Positions 1 through 13,080 of a stretch of DNA of 64,000 bases are shown piece after piece. Under the pieces are notes generated by a model. It had not been told where the DNA came from and searched no databases. It was given only the letters and a program-made list of their open reading frames with translations. The translations under genes were made by a program, and so were the position numbers. This DNA comes from Anoplopoma fimbria. Taxonomy: Eukaryota > Chordata > Actinopteri > Perciformes > Anoplopomatidae. Every line of letters starts with the position of its first letter. Within the stretch, counting starts at the first letter, position 1. Location of the stretch: NCBI RefSeq assembly GCF_027596085.1, contig NC_072458.1:3821139-3885138 (forward strand). Direction: 5' to 3'.

Positions 1-1075
1 TTTGGTTTAAAATAGTGAAACAAAATCCAGGGAATCAGATTAGAGGAAAGAGGCAGAGATGGACACGAGGCATTCGAGTGCTTTTCTTGGTGGAGGATGA
101 GTGTCTGCCCTCGCTCATTGAGTTGCATCACATACGAGATCCCGATCGCATCTGTTTGACACTTCCTACTGTTTGGCATCCTCTCACCACCTCCTGAAGA
201 GCAACCTTGCCAATTTCTGTCTCCTCTTGCCTGTCGGAGCTCCCTCCCCCTCCCCTCCCCCTCCCCTCCCATCCCTCCCTCCCGTTGCAGCTTGTTATCT
301 TTCTCTCATTAGCTTACTCTCTTACACTCGCTTTCTCACACATGCAATCTGACTGTCGCTCTCATTTCAGCATCTCTCTCTCTATCCCCCTCTCTCTTTG
401 CACTTCTTTTTCCTCAATTGCTCACGCTCACATTGCAGCACACTCTCACATCTACTTCCTCACTCTCAGTTCTTGCTCCCCGAGGGAAACGGAGGTATGT
501 AAATTGTTTTTCTCCTCGATGTATGCTCGGCCTGCTATCTGTCCATCTTAATGAACTCATTTCCCCCCTTATTTTCCTAAAAGCTCAGGATTGCAACATT
601 AAAGTTACACCAAAAGGAAAAAAATCAGGGCCCAAAGTTTCCTGTCGTCTCTCTGCCACTTTATGTCTTTAATTTTGCTGCTAACAGCCACTGCTTTTTG
701 AAAAAAAACGACTCGTAATTTAAAGTACTGGTATTCTTGTTTGCTGTACAAACTGCTGCGCCTGTCTATCAACAGCTTCAGGTTAGATTAATTTGCTGTT
801 CCAAATTAGATGAATGTTGCCTTGCATAATTGCTCCCTGTGGTACGAAGTTAATTAAAACAGCAGGTAGGTACTGAAGGTGCGACGGGAAGGTGCCAGAC
901 AGCCAGACAAACATAGGTGGGTGAGAGAGATCTCAGAGGTACTCCTGCCATGTTCTGCTCCTCAGTTTACTGATTATGGCCTTGGGCTGAATTCAAAGCC
1001 AAGCAGCTCTTCACTTATTAAAAGAAAATACCATAAATGAGAGAAACTGATGGAAAGAAGTTGTTGCTTTATGAC

Positions 1076-1420
1076 GAACCGCGATCTTGCAGCGCTTGCG
1101 CATGGGAATACGCTCATGAATGCCCCGTGCTTCTATAAATGTATATGCTTTGTTGCCCGCGCGCAGTCCATCTTTTCTTGGAATATGAATCAGTTTAAGT
1201 GGGGAGCATCCGCAGGCGTGTTTTTCAGTCCGAGTCTAGACTTTATGCGGAGTGAAGCAGCCCTAGATGACCCAGAAACTGATATGGTTCCCTGTGCGTG
1301 TTCGCTCTGCCCGCTGCATTCCAGCTGTGATGCTGCCGCAGAGCTCTGTAAATATTGAGTGAGAGGTTAGACGGCTCTCTTGCTCTCCGTGCATTTGTGG
1401 GTATTTCTTTCTCTCGCGTC
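1076..1420 (+). promoter_or_regulatory. Candidate CpG-rich promoter or 5' exon with TATA-like box
   Basis: About 20 CpGs in 350 bp stand out against CpG-poor surroundings. The stretch holds a TATAAA at 1134-1139 with a CGCGCGC cluster about 20-27 bp further on, and a half NRF1-like TTGCGCATG near 1097. It also overlaps a 102-codon open frame (1050-1358) that I do not recognise. It could be an upstream elmo1 first exon, a different transcript, or neither; nothing joins it to the exon at 29511. Confidence 0.22.
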
Positions 1421-2369
1421 TCAGCCTCAGAGACTACTGACCCTGTAGCATAAACGGTCAGGTAGACCCTCGGTTGTTACCAGTATGTCCCCATGCCAGC
1501 TGCGTGAGAGGCTTGAACTGACTTAACTCTCAGAAGTGGTTACTTTGTGAGGATTGTCAAGATGGTGTGCGGGTGTTACAAGACTGTTTGCAGCGGTTGT
1601 AGTTGGATTGTGCTTATGTGTCAGTGGCATTACCATCATACAGTATAGGATTTATGGCATGTTTGCACATGTGCTGCAGACATCTGTGTTGCTGTGTCAG
1701 TTGTTATTTTTCTCCGAGGCTTGCCTGCATCATTCTCTCAGTAGCTGTATGCTGATGCTTTAATTCAACCCAGGTGCTAAACAGTTGTTGTTTTTTTTCA
1801 TCTGCAACCTATTTATAGCTTACCCCCTTGTGCATGTGTATGTGTTAGTGTTCATGTATGTGTGTCTCTCAGCCCTCTAGGTGGTGTGTATATTATTGGT
1901 AATCGCAAGATCCCCGTTTCTGTTCGTACATGGATGGATGCTGTCCATCACTCCTACATCTATGTGTGTATTGATCCATGAATCCATGAATCCTTCCATC
2001 CACACATCCGTTGCATTTTTTTTCTTCCTCTTTCTACACGTAATTGAAAATATGATCAGGTGGTCTGTCAATGCTCTATCAGGTGGATTCCTGGATCATT
2101 GCTAAATCTCTCCGTGATCTCTAAGAGACCAGAGGTTTGAGTCTGAGTCAATGTTGGCCCTACAATGTGCGTTTCCGTCGACAGCCTCGTCCACTACTGT
2201 CTTCAGTGAGTGTGAGTCAATGGAGGTGCCCTAGTTTTCCGCACTGCTCTCCCAAAACTGTCCACTTGACTTTTGGTATCTGTGTTGGACTATTGGTTCA
2301 TCGAAGGTTATGTCTCCTGTGGTAATGAGTTTTCTGTTTGATGTCTGATGTGGGCTGGCGAGGGATTTT

Positions 2370-2402
2370 TTGTGTGTGCGTGTGTGTGTGTGTGCGTGTG
2401 CG

Positions 2403-2474
<72 letters not shown>
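2370..2474. repeat. (TG)n microsatellite, interrupted
   Basis: About 105 bp of TG with several CG interruptions (TGCG). Cys/Val and His/Thr open frames here are artefacts of the repeat. Confidence 0.95.
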
Positions 2475-3329
2475 CTTATTCACTGCACTACATTGCCGCA
2501 GTGTTATTAATAGTTTTTCACACTTTGTGTTGCAGAGAAAGTTTATGAACTGTTAGCCTACGGTTCAGCTCACACTAACTTATAATGTGTATCAGATTGT
2601 AAGGGCAGACAGGAGGTGTCATGTCCCCCGCAGCATTTATGTTGTGCTTTATGATGCTTGCTTGCTGTGAAAAGAAATCAAATGTCACAGAATTTCTTTT
2701 CTCTTTTATTTTATTTTTTTATTTTTATTTTTTGCAGTACAGAAAATACGAATCACATTCTGCAGTATATACACAGTGAAAAAAGCCTGGAATAACAATA
2801 ACAAATTGGGGAAATTAGATTTACTGCTCTGCTTCACTTACATTAAAGTAACAAGGTAGGTGAAGTGGAGTGCACATGAAGGGGACAGGCATCATCATAT
2901 CAAGATAACTTACAATTGCTGGCAGGTTCACTTTTTACCTTCATCTTCTAAACTCATTGATGGGAAATCCAGCAATTTTCTGTGTCTTGGTGTGTACTAC
3001 TGCATATGTGAATAAAGTTAAATAAAGCGTTTCGTGGCTCCAGAAGGAGATGAGCTAAATCTGAGGCAGAATTGGTTGGGTTTTAAGACTACAATGTAAA
3101 AATAGATATATAGAGATAAGGGCATATGTATAGATATATGTTGATATGATATTGGATGTTGTCTTTTCCTGATTTTTAAGGCTGCACAACATATAAGTGA
3201 TGTCATGTTCTGAACTTATCAGACTGCTCCAGCTGTTCTATTATCTGCCTTTACTAACCTAATCGTTTTAGCCATATCACTGATGATTATTTACCAAGAA
3301 CATCATTGTGTGAATATTTAGTTAAAGCA

Positions 3330-3428
3330 GCACTGGTCATCTCTGCAGTATTGTCACAATATCCATTTTCAGGAATTTGGTCAAACATATTGTGATATTA
3401 GATTTTCTCCATATTGCCCGGCCCTAGT
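3330..3428. repeat. Fragment of a teleost-type dispersed repeat
   Basis: AT-rich sequence with repeated CACAATAT / TATTGTGATATTAG motifs, ending in ATATTGCCCGGCCCTAG. That tail (…ATATTGCCCAGCCCTAG) is one I recall at the ends of common fish interspersed repeats. Assignment is from memory only. Confidence 0.4.
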
Positions 3429-4214
3429 GTATATAGATAAAGATGTTTGTGCCTGTGTGTTTGAGAGCTTTCAGTCACATGTTGAAGCCAGAAAGGCTCC
3501 AATCAGAGGTCGGCCCCACGCTGTCTCTCTGCGTCTCACAGGTGCACACGCAATGTTGATCTCGTCAGCGACGCCGTCCCATGATGAGAGCGGACAGCAC
3601 ATACGGATGACTGGAGGTTCAGTGAGGTGGACCGGATATAAAACTAGCCTGTTGTTTTTCTGTGTGTGTGGTGGTGGGGGGGGGGGGCTGACACTGTTTC
3701 TAAGAAACCCTACAGACTTACTTGTTTGTTTCTTATTTGTCCTTAAATTGCCAACATGCACTCTCTTGCCTCTATCTCTCTCTTTTCCTTGTTCCTGTGC
3801 TCCCCGGCTCTCCTTTTCCGCCTCTGTTTTTAAGAGTCAGTCTAAGTGTTATTGTGGAGTCTCAATTTGCTTGGATTTGCGTATTGGCTAGAAAATGACT
3901 CTGTTAAGGCTTGATTTATTCCTTGCTGTGACTGAAAGGAAAGCAAAAATACACAAAAGACACCGGCAAAATATGAAGCTGTGTGTGTAATCGTTGCTAT
4001 TGTTGATGATGGTGCTGCCTCGCAAGCTTCACTACAAAACCCCTCCTTTTCAGATACTGTCCCCATGCACTTGTGTGCTTAAGGCTGCAACAAGCTTGCT
4101 CATTCCAAGTTATTTCCAATAGGAATACTCGAGGGTAGACTGAAGAGAGATGTGCGATAACGTATTTTAACGTATTGCATTATTAATGTACGGGCTGAGA
4201 TTAGGGATTTGAAC

Positions 4215-4480
4215 CCATTCTGTCACGACGTCAACGTGCCGCAGCAGCGTTTTTTCCGTGAGACTACTCAAGGCTTCCTCTAGAGAGAGGAGATTGAGGA
4301 GGAGTGGAGGGCCTCTCGCAGCACGCCAAGGTCACCAGCTCAGCTCAGCTCAGCTCAGCTCAGCTCGCTCTCTCTGGCTGGGGAACCGCAAGCCTTGGAT
4401 TGAAGGTGTGCTGCTTCATGTGGGGGCTGCCTCTGAGTCTCTGAATACATCACAACACAGAAGGGCATCCGGAAACACGA
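4215..4480. promoter_or_regulatory. CpG-enriched segment with a CRE-like site
   Basis: A run of CpGs, including CACGACGTCAACGTGCC (one base from a full CRE palindrome), is followed by a purine-rich stretch and a six-copy CAGCT pentamer. It is a weak candidate for a promoter or 5'UTR exon. There is no recognisable ORF or splice pairing. Confidence 0.15.
4336..4365. repeat. (CAGCT)6 pentanucleotide tandem repeat
   Basis: Six perfect tandem CAGCT units. A related short run (CAGCTCAGCTCAGCT) occurs near 5711. Confidence 0.9.
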
Positions 4481-4490
4481 CACGTTGATA

Positions 4491-4526
<36 letters not shown>
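4491..4526. repeat. (CT)n microsatellite
   Basis: Nearly pure TC dinucleotide run of about 36 bp, interrupted once near its start. Confidence 0.9.
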
Positions 4527-4531
<5 letters not shown>

Positions 4532-7500
4532 CCTTGTACGACTTCACTAACTGATGCGTCTTTCTTTCATTTATCATTTTTGTCTCGCATTCTCCATCCT
4601 GCTATCACTTTTCCTGCCTCCCCTCCATCTTTCACTTATATGTTCTCATCAGAACAACTCTGTATGTACGTATTGCTCAGTTCCTGACCCTCGCTGCCCC
4701 ACACGTTAACCACCAGCAGCAGCGTTCAACAGGGCATCTGGAATATATATCGACCGACACAAGGCTCCAGCGGTCGTCTCTCTCCTGCTGCTACTTTTAA
4801 GCTCAGTAAGCAGCCTGAAGTGTGTTTCTGTTGGCTCCAACCAGCCAGTAAAAACAAGCCATAATCACTCTCACACCCTGGCGCTGCCTTTCATCACCTG
4901 TTGGCAACAAGAAGGTGTGATCTGAGGCTGTAATTCATCTGGAAAACAACCGATGCTTGAGGAAGACTTCTTTTCGGCCGTCCACATCCTGATTCAAGGG
5001 GGATGTTGATGCCCTCAAACGAGTTAAGCTTGACCAGAGAGCTAAGGAATGGCGCTTATTTTCTTCACTCTGTGCAAGGAGCGATCTTTCAACTTGCCCT
5101 TGTGTCTGTTTTGTGTCTACAGTGTTTGAAAATGGAGGTTTTAAAATAGTTTTTTTTATTTATTTTCCAGACACGTATGAATGGACATTCCTAAACGCAT
5201 ACAGACAATTCATCAGTCTCTTTTCTGCTTGCGGTTGGGAGCTGAGTAACGGCAACAACCTGTGAGGCCGTTTGCTCTTTTCCAACACTAACGCTGTGTA
5301 GTAAATAGTTTTTTCTGTTGTGAAGACACCCATAGGACATCCAGTTTGTGTTTTCTTCCTCCTGTTCGTGCCTATCAGTGTTTTTTTTTTTAGCTTCTTC
5401 TCATTCCTGACAGCTATGTTGTTGTTTCTATAGACACAGGTTTTCCCCACCATCTGAGACCAAACATCAAGGAATGCTTTGTTGTCTCTGAGATTCAGCC
5501 GTGCCATTGTGTTGAGCTCGAGATTCTGTTGCTTTTTCTGGCCCAGGCAGATTCCCCATCTGTAAACCACCTGCCTCACCCTGTGTCACCCCGGCTGGTC
5601 CATGCTGGCCTGACATCAGTGTTTTCCCATTTCCTGTGGATGTAACACGTTGTCAGTGTGCCTAGCCCCTTATCTTATCCCCAGCTAGAAACTGAAGAAT
5701 AACACGGTACAGCTCAGCTCAGCTGGGTTTAGCACGGCTCCCTATTGAGAGAAGAGGGGTATTGTAGTGGCGGACTAGCTGGGTTTTAATGTTGCCTTCA
5801 GGGCTTGTTGCTGTGTCTGTTCTTTTGTTGTCTGGAGGGGAAGCTTAACACTCTGTGTTTGTATTTTTGTGTGTGCATGTATTTGTGTGTGTGTGTCCAA
5901 CTTGTCTGGAAGCATTTTACAGCCCAGACAGTGCCGTGGAAGAAAGGCACAGGAAATACCAATGGCATTTTCAAAACAACGGGACAGCTACCGGATGCAT
6001 AACGTATCACAAAGTTTGTGATATATACAAAGTAGGTGGTTCCAGAAGTAGATTTTAGTAACGGAACCCGCCGCTTCTGAACTAAACGTGGAAGCAGAGC
6101 CACTTTCTGCCAACATCTGCATGTGAAGCGACCCATTTCCTGTTTACAGAAAGTGTGAAGCGAAAGGTCAAGACGTGCAGGCACCACCCGCTGTAATGTG
6201 GTTAGTTGTTGATGTTTTTCAGTATCTATTACAGGGCAGGCTGACAAGTGAAAAGTGTCATGTCGGATTTCTGTATCATGTACTTCGTGAATAGATGTAT
6301 GGAGGGCTGCTATGCACCGATTACATCATCCAATGACATCGTACCCACAGCAATGAAAGCCTGGCCTGAGGAATGCCCTCCACTTGTGTTTTTCTTTTCC
6401 CCTTTCTTCCCCCCCCTCTTTCCCCATCTCTCTGTTTCAAATAAATGTGGTTTACATGCAATTAACCCATAAAAGGCAACATTTGGAAGTTCTTTGAATC
6501 CTATGCCCCAGTCCATAAATAGCCCGAGTTCAGCCACATTTCTTGTTGCTGCCTCTGTACCACAAGCGAAGCCCCCACCCACAGTTTTACTATAACTTGA
6601 CAATAATAAGGCAAAGCCTCAATGAATGGCTTCGAAAGGAACCGGGCTAGGCACGCAGGAGGGATGAAAGTGTTTTACCCGCGGCCAGCCACCACACTGT
6701 TAGGGTGGAGGCTGAGCTGGCATCGGCACTGGCTCGTGACTGCCCAGACAGGCAGAGCTGGAGCCTGACAGTGGGTAAACATAGGGAGGGGAGGGCATGG
6801 GTGTAGCATATGGTTTAAAAAAAAAAAAAGAAGAAGTCCCGGGGGTTAAATAAATAATAGGAAGGCTGAGGGCAGTGTTTAGGGGTTAGCAAATGAATGG
6901 GTGAGCCCAAAGATTGGGCATGGGGCATCTGTCAGAGAGGGGAGGGTGTTGTGGTGACAGGGCGTGGCATGCATGAAGTAGAGTCTCAGTAAACAGGACT
7001 GAGCAAAAGAACAATAACAAGAATCTGTGAGACAGTGCTCTAGAAGGCAAGAAAGACAGAATAAGAGAGAATACTTTTGAATAACGGCGCCAGTTTAATA
7101 TTCGTAGCAAGCATGAGCTCATGTGTTGTGTCTGCGTGCAGTGGTGTGATACTGATGAGCCGCTGGTGGTGGTGATGAATAACATTGTGCCTCTAACAGT
7201 GCTCTCAGTCACTATGGCGGATAGGCAAAGAGCACCCGACAGGGAGGAAGAGTTTTTTTGTTTTTTTTGGTGAAGCCACCCAAGACATGTGTGGCGATGG
7301 GTGTGTTTGTATGCGTGGAATTAAGGGGTTAGCTTGATGTATAGCCACAGCTGGGAAAGGGAAAGGGGGTGTCTGTGGGAGGGGGGGGACAGCTGGCAGA
7401 GCAAAGGGTGAGTGTAACGAGGAGCGAGTGTGACAGCCACAGTGACTCCTTTGTTCCCACTCGCTTGTGCCAGTCGCAGCGAGTAGATGGCTGATCTGTG

Positions 7501-7569
7501 AAGTGACTGAATTCTTTCACAGCACCTAGACCAGATACACAGTCTAGCATTACACTAACACTCTCCTCA

Positions 7570-7570
<1 letters not shown>

Positions 7571-7604
<34 letters not shown>

Positions 7605-7620
7605 TGTGTGTGTGCGTGTG
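7571..7620. repeat. (TG)n microsatellite
   Basis: About 50 bp of TG with a CG interruption near each end and one TC interruption. Confidence 0.9.
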
Positions 7621-10600
7621 ACTCTATACCACAGAGAGCTAGGGATGGCAGCAGGAGATTTCCAAAAGATAGCCCATAACCATCTCCCATAATGTCAGTG
7701 CACCGGTGGAGCACTTATTACGCTTGTGATGATAGTCATCAGTGCGAACATAATTGTAGCGCCAGCAACATTGAACAGGAGCCTGTTTGCTATATGCTTA
7801 GGTAATGAGTGTTGTTCAGGGCCCCTGTTCTCTCCTGAGTTATGGTTTAATAAGAGGACTCCTTTTTTTGCATGGTGATGGTGTGCAGTGGTCCTCCTGG
7901 AGGATACGCTGCTTCTATGGGCATCAAGTTTATCAAGGTGCAAGGTCACAGCTTATTCCATTTTTCCTTTATTAAACCTGTCTGTTGTGCGCGTTCACAT
8001 GGGCATTTATCTTTCTCCTCACGTACATTTTCAATCCTTCATGCCAGTAGCCTTTAAATAATAGACCAATGGGTACAAGGTGTAATCCATCGCTTATTCC
8101 TCCCTGCTATTAAAAGGTGCTTTTTTCCTCTCTGAACGCTCTACACTAAAGCATCCACTCTTGCCACCATTTAGCTTTCCAGTTATTTCTTTTTTTTCAG
8201 GAGTTCAATAAGCTTTTTCAGCTCCTGACTTCTTCCTGTGAGTATCTGAACCATTTAGTTCAAGTAGGACATGTAAAAATAGCCACAAATCAATCTCAAA
8301 TGTTCTCAGGCTTTTCGCACATCTCGATCTAGGCTAGCGTAACCCAACAGGGGATAGAGTGACACGGCATTCAGAGCCGGGCAGAGTGACTGGCAGACTG
8401 GCACTTTGGAGGAGGGCATGTTCATTAAAAAATGTGACTAGTAGCAGTGATTTGGGCCTTGACACACTTTAAAAGCCATTAAAGAGGCAGAGGCGGATTA
8501 TGGTTTGTTGAGTTATGATGATATGACCTTTTGGTTATTACATGCTTCAGCAGAGATGGTAATCCTCTGAGCTGTTGAATTTAGCTAAGTGGAGACCATG
8601 TTTCCATTAAGAGATGTATGTGACGTGTTCAGCGCTGCAGCAGGAGTTCACAGCAGATCAAATTATCGATTGTGCAAAAATGTCACATACTGTAAAATGT
8701 TGTGTGATTGCACAAGCGGGATGGAACAGAAAGACCTGCAGGGCTAAGGAGCTCCGTGTTTTCATCAGCAGGCGGGCTAAGAGCAATCATGGATTTTCAG
8801 ATGATGTATTTATGTAGGGTGCATTCAAACCATTTTTCTTCCTGCTTAACTATAAGCATGTTTAAAAAAGCCAAACTTTTTCAAACATTTAGGATTTTTT
8901 AATTAAAGAATGTGCTGTTGTTCCCATCAAATACAATGTGTATCATCATTTTTAATCCCAACTTTGTGTAAAAAAAAAAAAAAAAAAATCACATCACCAC
9001 TAATATTCACACATGAGAATGCTAAAAGGCCTGAAGCTCACTTTAAAAACGTGATATTAACGTTGCTTTAGCACTTATAATAATGATAGAACTGAACACA
9101 CGAGGCCAGGGTGGTTTATTTATTTCTATTTCTATTAATAACTTTGTGCCGTCTCGTTCTTACATGAAAATGATGGTGCAGTATTTGCATGGAGCACCAT
9201 CCCATCAAAACAAGCACATCTAATTTCCACCAGAGGCGAAATTACCAAAAGACTGAAACTGTTGTTGCGTGACAAACATGTGTGGCCCAGGCAGAATGAT
9301 CAGAAACATAAAGTGTGTGTGTGCATGTGTGTGTGTCTTTTAGGAAGAGTAACTGGAAGACCAACTTCATTTCTAAACAAAACATGCTCGTACCAGAAAA
9401 TGGGTCGTCTTGAACTTTGGATTCAAAGATGAAAAATGACATTAAAAACGTTTTGCCATAATTGCAGCAAAGCAGATTAACACTGAATGTTTATACAATC
9501 AAGTAACCGCAAACATTGATAATTGGATCCAATCATGACCATAACTGACAACGTTACTAAGAATCATGAGAGATGCTGAAGTACTGCTATAGCAGCAGTG
9601 TTCAGTGCTTGTTTAGACCTAATCATACTGAGGTGACCCTGTATTTGCAAGGCACTAAACGTATCAGAAACTCTCTGTTTATTTGAGTTTCATTGAAAAA
9701 ACCTGCACTGCAATGCAATGCTGGTGGTAGCAGAATCCACACCACCATCCTGTGTGGACGACTTTCCCCGATACCAAATCGTCTGAAGGCAATCCTGATT
9801 GTGTATGTTTGTCTAAACGCTGGACAAACTGAAAGCCTGGCCTTGGCGGCTCAGCAATCATTTGCAATGGAAATTCCCTGACCCGGGATGCCCAATCCTT
9901 CACATCCCATTTAACCCGATGGAGCACATGCCAGCCCTGCCAGCACTGTGAGCAGAGTTAAGCTCCTATAATGTAACAAAGCAGGTCTGAAAGAGCTTTC
10001 TCGCCATCACGAACCAGGAGCCTTTTAGCTTTAAACCTCACTTACACTGTAGTTATAACTGTAATGCTTTTTGTAGTACTTTTGGCACATAAAATACTCA
10101 GTGTATCAAGTAGTCTTTGTATTTTTTACAAAGTTGTAGATTTGCCAAATTGAAACATAAACTGTCTCCCCAGACTCCAAAACTTAACCATGCAACATAA
10201 TTCATCTATAAAAAAAAAAATAAATTGGTGTTTACTTCATTTACAGTAAAACACTATTTCCCAATTAAATATAAAGTTCCTCTCAACTCAAAAATGTGTT
10301 TTGATTATCTTTTTCTTAGGTGTTTGACTTTCACTGTGCAGAGTAATGTAACTGCAGAGTTTGACAAGTCTGTTTTAACATTTATCTTTTGCAAACTATA
10401 AATCTCAGTTTAAGAAGTGTACGTACGATATCACTACCAAGCAGAGTATTTTATAAGTTTGTAGGGGAGTGAAGCTGAAGCAAAGTGCCTACGGAGACTT
10501 CATGTTTAAATATCATACATCATTTTTTCTTGTTTTTATGCAATTTTCTGATGAATTTCCTATCTTGGTCTGGAAATTAAATATGTTAAAAAAGAAAGAC

Positions 10601-11716
10601 AAGGAGATAAAGGCACTCATAAAGTGGTATGGATGAGGCCCCGCATTTCCCCCCTGGTTACCATCCCTCGCATCTGTGTTCATACATTTAGAAAAGAGAC
10701 ATGTTTAACAAGACTGACACCATAACATATGCGGCCTAACACTTACAGTAATTACCGCACTCTGCCATAGAAAAGTTCTCCTTTCTCTCCAAATCGAGTG
10801 AAACTGAGCCTTTAGCTACAGTATTGTTCTTGCATAATCCTCGCTGCTCTATTCTGGGACTTCCACACAGCTCATGCCTGGTCGGCAGAGTGCTCTGCTC
10901 TTTCTGTGGGTGTGTGCGCAAGTAACTTCCCGAAGCACCTGCCCGTTTGGTTTTTCAATTAGCACACATGAGATGTGCCATTATTATCTTCCTCATGAAC
11001 AGCGCTAATCCAGTTAAAGGACGGAAGATCCCTCAAGAGCTGTATACAGTTAGCTGGGATGTGATAACCACTGTCTGTGTTTTATGAATGAGAAGCCTCG
11101 CAGTGGGGAGTTTACGTCTTTTGTCCATTGCTTGTGTATACACTTGTGGTTGTGTGAGCATCTATTCCATCAGCGCCTTTTGTCTGGTTCTTTTTTTCCC
11201 TCCGCTGCTGTCTTGGGTGTAATTTTAGCACTTTGAGGAAGTGGGATTGTAGCTTTTTTCAATTCTAAACTCTTGGTCAACACTTGTGCTTGACCCTGCT
11301 GAATTGAATGGTAGGGGCTGGTTAGAACATGGTGAATAAGTGGATTTTTTTCTTAAGGATTTTTTTTAACTGAGGGTAAAGCAATTAGATTTTCCAACTG
11401 CTGCTTTTGTAAGGATTCTTTTTCATTTCTGTAACTGCATTTGTATGAGCCAGACTTGCAGGCCTGTGGTGGTAAAAAAATGTCTATGATGACACTGTGT
11501 TGGAGAAGAGTTATTGATCTGCCCCGCGGTAACGTAGTTTGATTTAGTTACACAATGTGGAAACTGGACCTGGTCATAACTTGATGTCTGTTTTTTTCAA
11601 TGAGGGCCCAGCTTCATAACATGAACTGTCAGTGTTTTTTTATAGACAAAAGCTAGTTTATGTTTATGCTGTTGTTCGCCTTCTCTGAAATGCACCCACT
11701 TGGAATAAGATGTGGT

Positions 11717-11718
<2 letters not shown>

Positions 11719-11752
<34 letters not shown>
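11719..11752. repeat. (GA)n microsatellite
   Basis: Pure GA run, 34 bp. Confidence 0.9.
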
Positions 11753-11755
<3 letters not shown>

Positions 11756-11890
11756 TCCGATGTGCTTACTGTTCTGTTAGAGTAGTCAAGGTCACTTTAT
11801 GATGGAGGCGTTTTTCTGCTTGTGAATGAAGAATGCAGTGCTGGTCCCTCTTGATGCTACAACGCCTCCCGCCTTCTCCAGCGCACACAG

Positions 11891-11891
<1 letters not shown>

Positions 11892-11951
<60 letters not shown>
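11892..11951. repeat. (CA)n microsatellite
   Basis: About 60 bp pure CA, with a shorter CA run at about 12115-12138. Confidence 0.95.
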
Positions 11952-11953
<2 letters not shown>

Positions 11954-12724
11954 TACGCATACTTACAGGCTTCACGGTTAGACAATGGGACTATAGACCT
12001 GTTTCCATGACTTCCCTCTCCGACCAACCAAAAAGCACCATTCATCCCCGCCTTGGTCACATGACCTGGCAGGGTTTTTGTGTGGTCCCTACCCATCCCC
12101 TCTATACATTCTTACACACACACACACAACCACACACAGAGGGGTCCAGTGAACTTTTTCAGGAGGGCTTGTTCCTTGAAGCGTGGCCCCAGAGGCTCTA
12201 ATCACTGTTGTCCGCCGTGATCAGTCATGGTGAAGCTCTGGTCAAACCGTTCCTCGTCTCTCCCCCCACTCTCTGCTGCTTTTGAAGAATTTCACTTTGA
12301 TGCAGCGTGATTTTTCTACTTCACAAAGCGTTGTGTCTTTAGAAACAAGGGGCACGTTTGTTGTGTTTCTCTTTAGCAGTCGCTTGCTATTTCGTGATAT
12401 CGCAAAAATTTACTTAAGCTTCGATTTTGATGACAAAGACGGGAAAGTTGAACCCACAGTTGGGAAATGTCTTTATTAATGTTCATCAATCTTTTTTTAT
12501 CTAACATGTGGTATTATTGAGAAGATAGTTCTTTGGTTTTATTTTAAAATAGTTTATGAATAAACAATATTAATTTAAGAATATAAATATAAAATATATA
12601 ATTTGTATTGCCCATAACTCCAACATATTTTGTTAATTTACAAAGATTTGAATACTTTGTTGCATATTATTAGAATATGTCGCATTTATTAGACTGAGCT
12701 TTGACTGAATAAAAATATAATGTT

Positions 12725-13080
12725 AAGGACTTCCTTGTCGAGAGTCAGATGAGAAGATCGATACCCCTCTCATATCTGTGTGTTTAATATAAGGCTTCAG
12801 GCATCAGCAGGTTAACTTAGCTTAGCATACAAACGTCCAGAAGTAACAGAATCCACCTACCATCACCCCTTAAACTGTGATGTGATTTCCTGGCATCTTG
12901 TCACTTTTTTCACCTTATACAACTGAGATATAACTTGTTAATTAGTGGGTTTAAGAGATGCTGGTAGGTGGGTTTTTGTTACCTTTTGACAGAACCAACT
13001 GATCCCCCTATTTCCAGTCAATTTTGCTCAGTCAGCTTTGATCAGACTGATATGAGAGTATCGATCTATCTGCTAGAGAT
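12725..13080. repeat. Foldback repeat, copy 1 (degenerate)
   Basis: The left half (GTCGAGAGTCAGATGAGAAG..., TTAACTTAGCTTAGCATAC, CCACCTACCATCACC) and the right half (GATGCTGGTAGGTGGG..., ATGAGAGTATCGATC) are approximate reverse complements. The core GCCGAGAGT...GATGAGAAGATCG...CTTAGCTTAGCATA is one I recall as a very abundant teleost non-autonomous element. It shares both halves with copies at 14.8 and 17.0 kb. No coding capacity. Confidence 0.7.

Larger units (their letters stand above)
1..4190. other. Upstream non-coding region, first part
   Basis: No gene recognised apart from the CpG-rich candidate listed separately. 230-480 is C/T-rich, and 1929-2010 has degenerate ATCC units. ORFs here have no recognisable domain. 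It is either intergenic or a 5'UTR intron of elmo1. Confidence 0.5.
4481..12724. other. Upstream non-coding region, second part
   Basis: No exon, tRNA or recognisable ORF seen. Contains scattered microsatellites and homopolymers (for example poly-A at 8971-8988). Mixed-composition stretches with TAATTA/ATTA motifs, such as 8440-8620 and 10930-11100, look like possible conserved non-coding elements but cannot be tested here. Confidence 0.5.

Noticed and set aside
3427..3891. 154-codon plus-strand ORF
   Set aside because: Crosses a poly-G run and low-complexity sequence; no domain, splice pairing or protein-like conservation that I can recognise.
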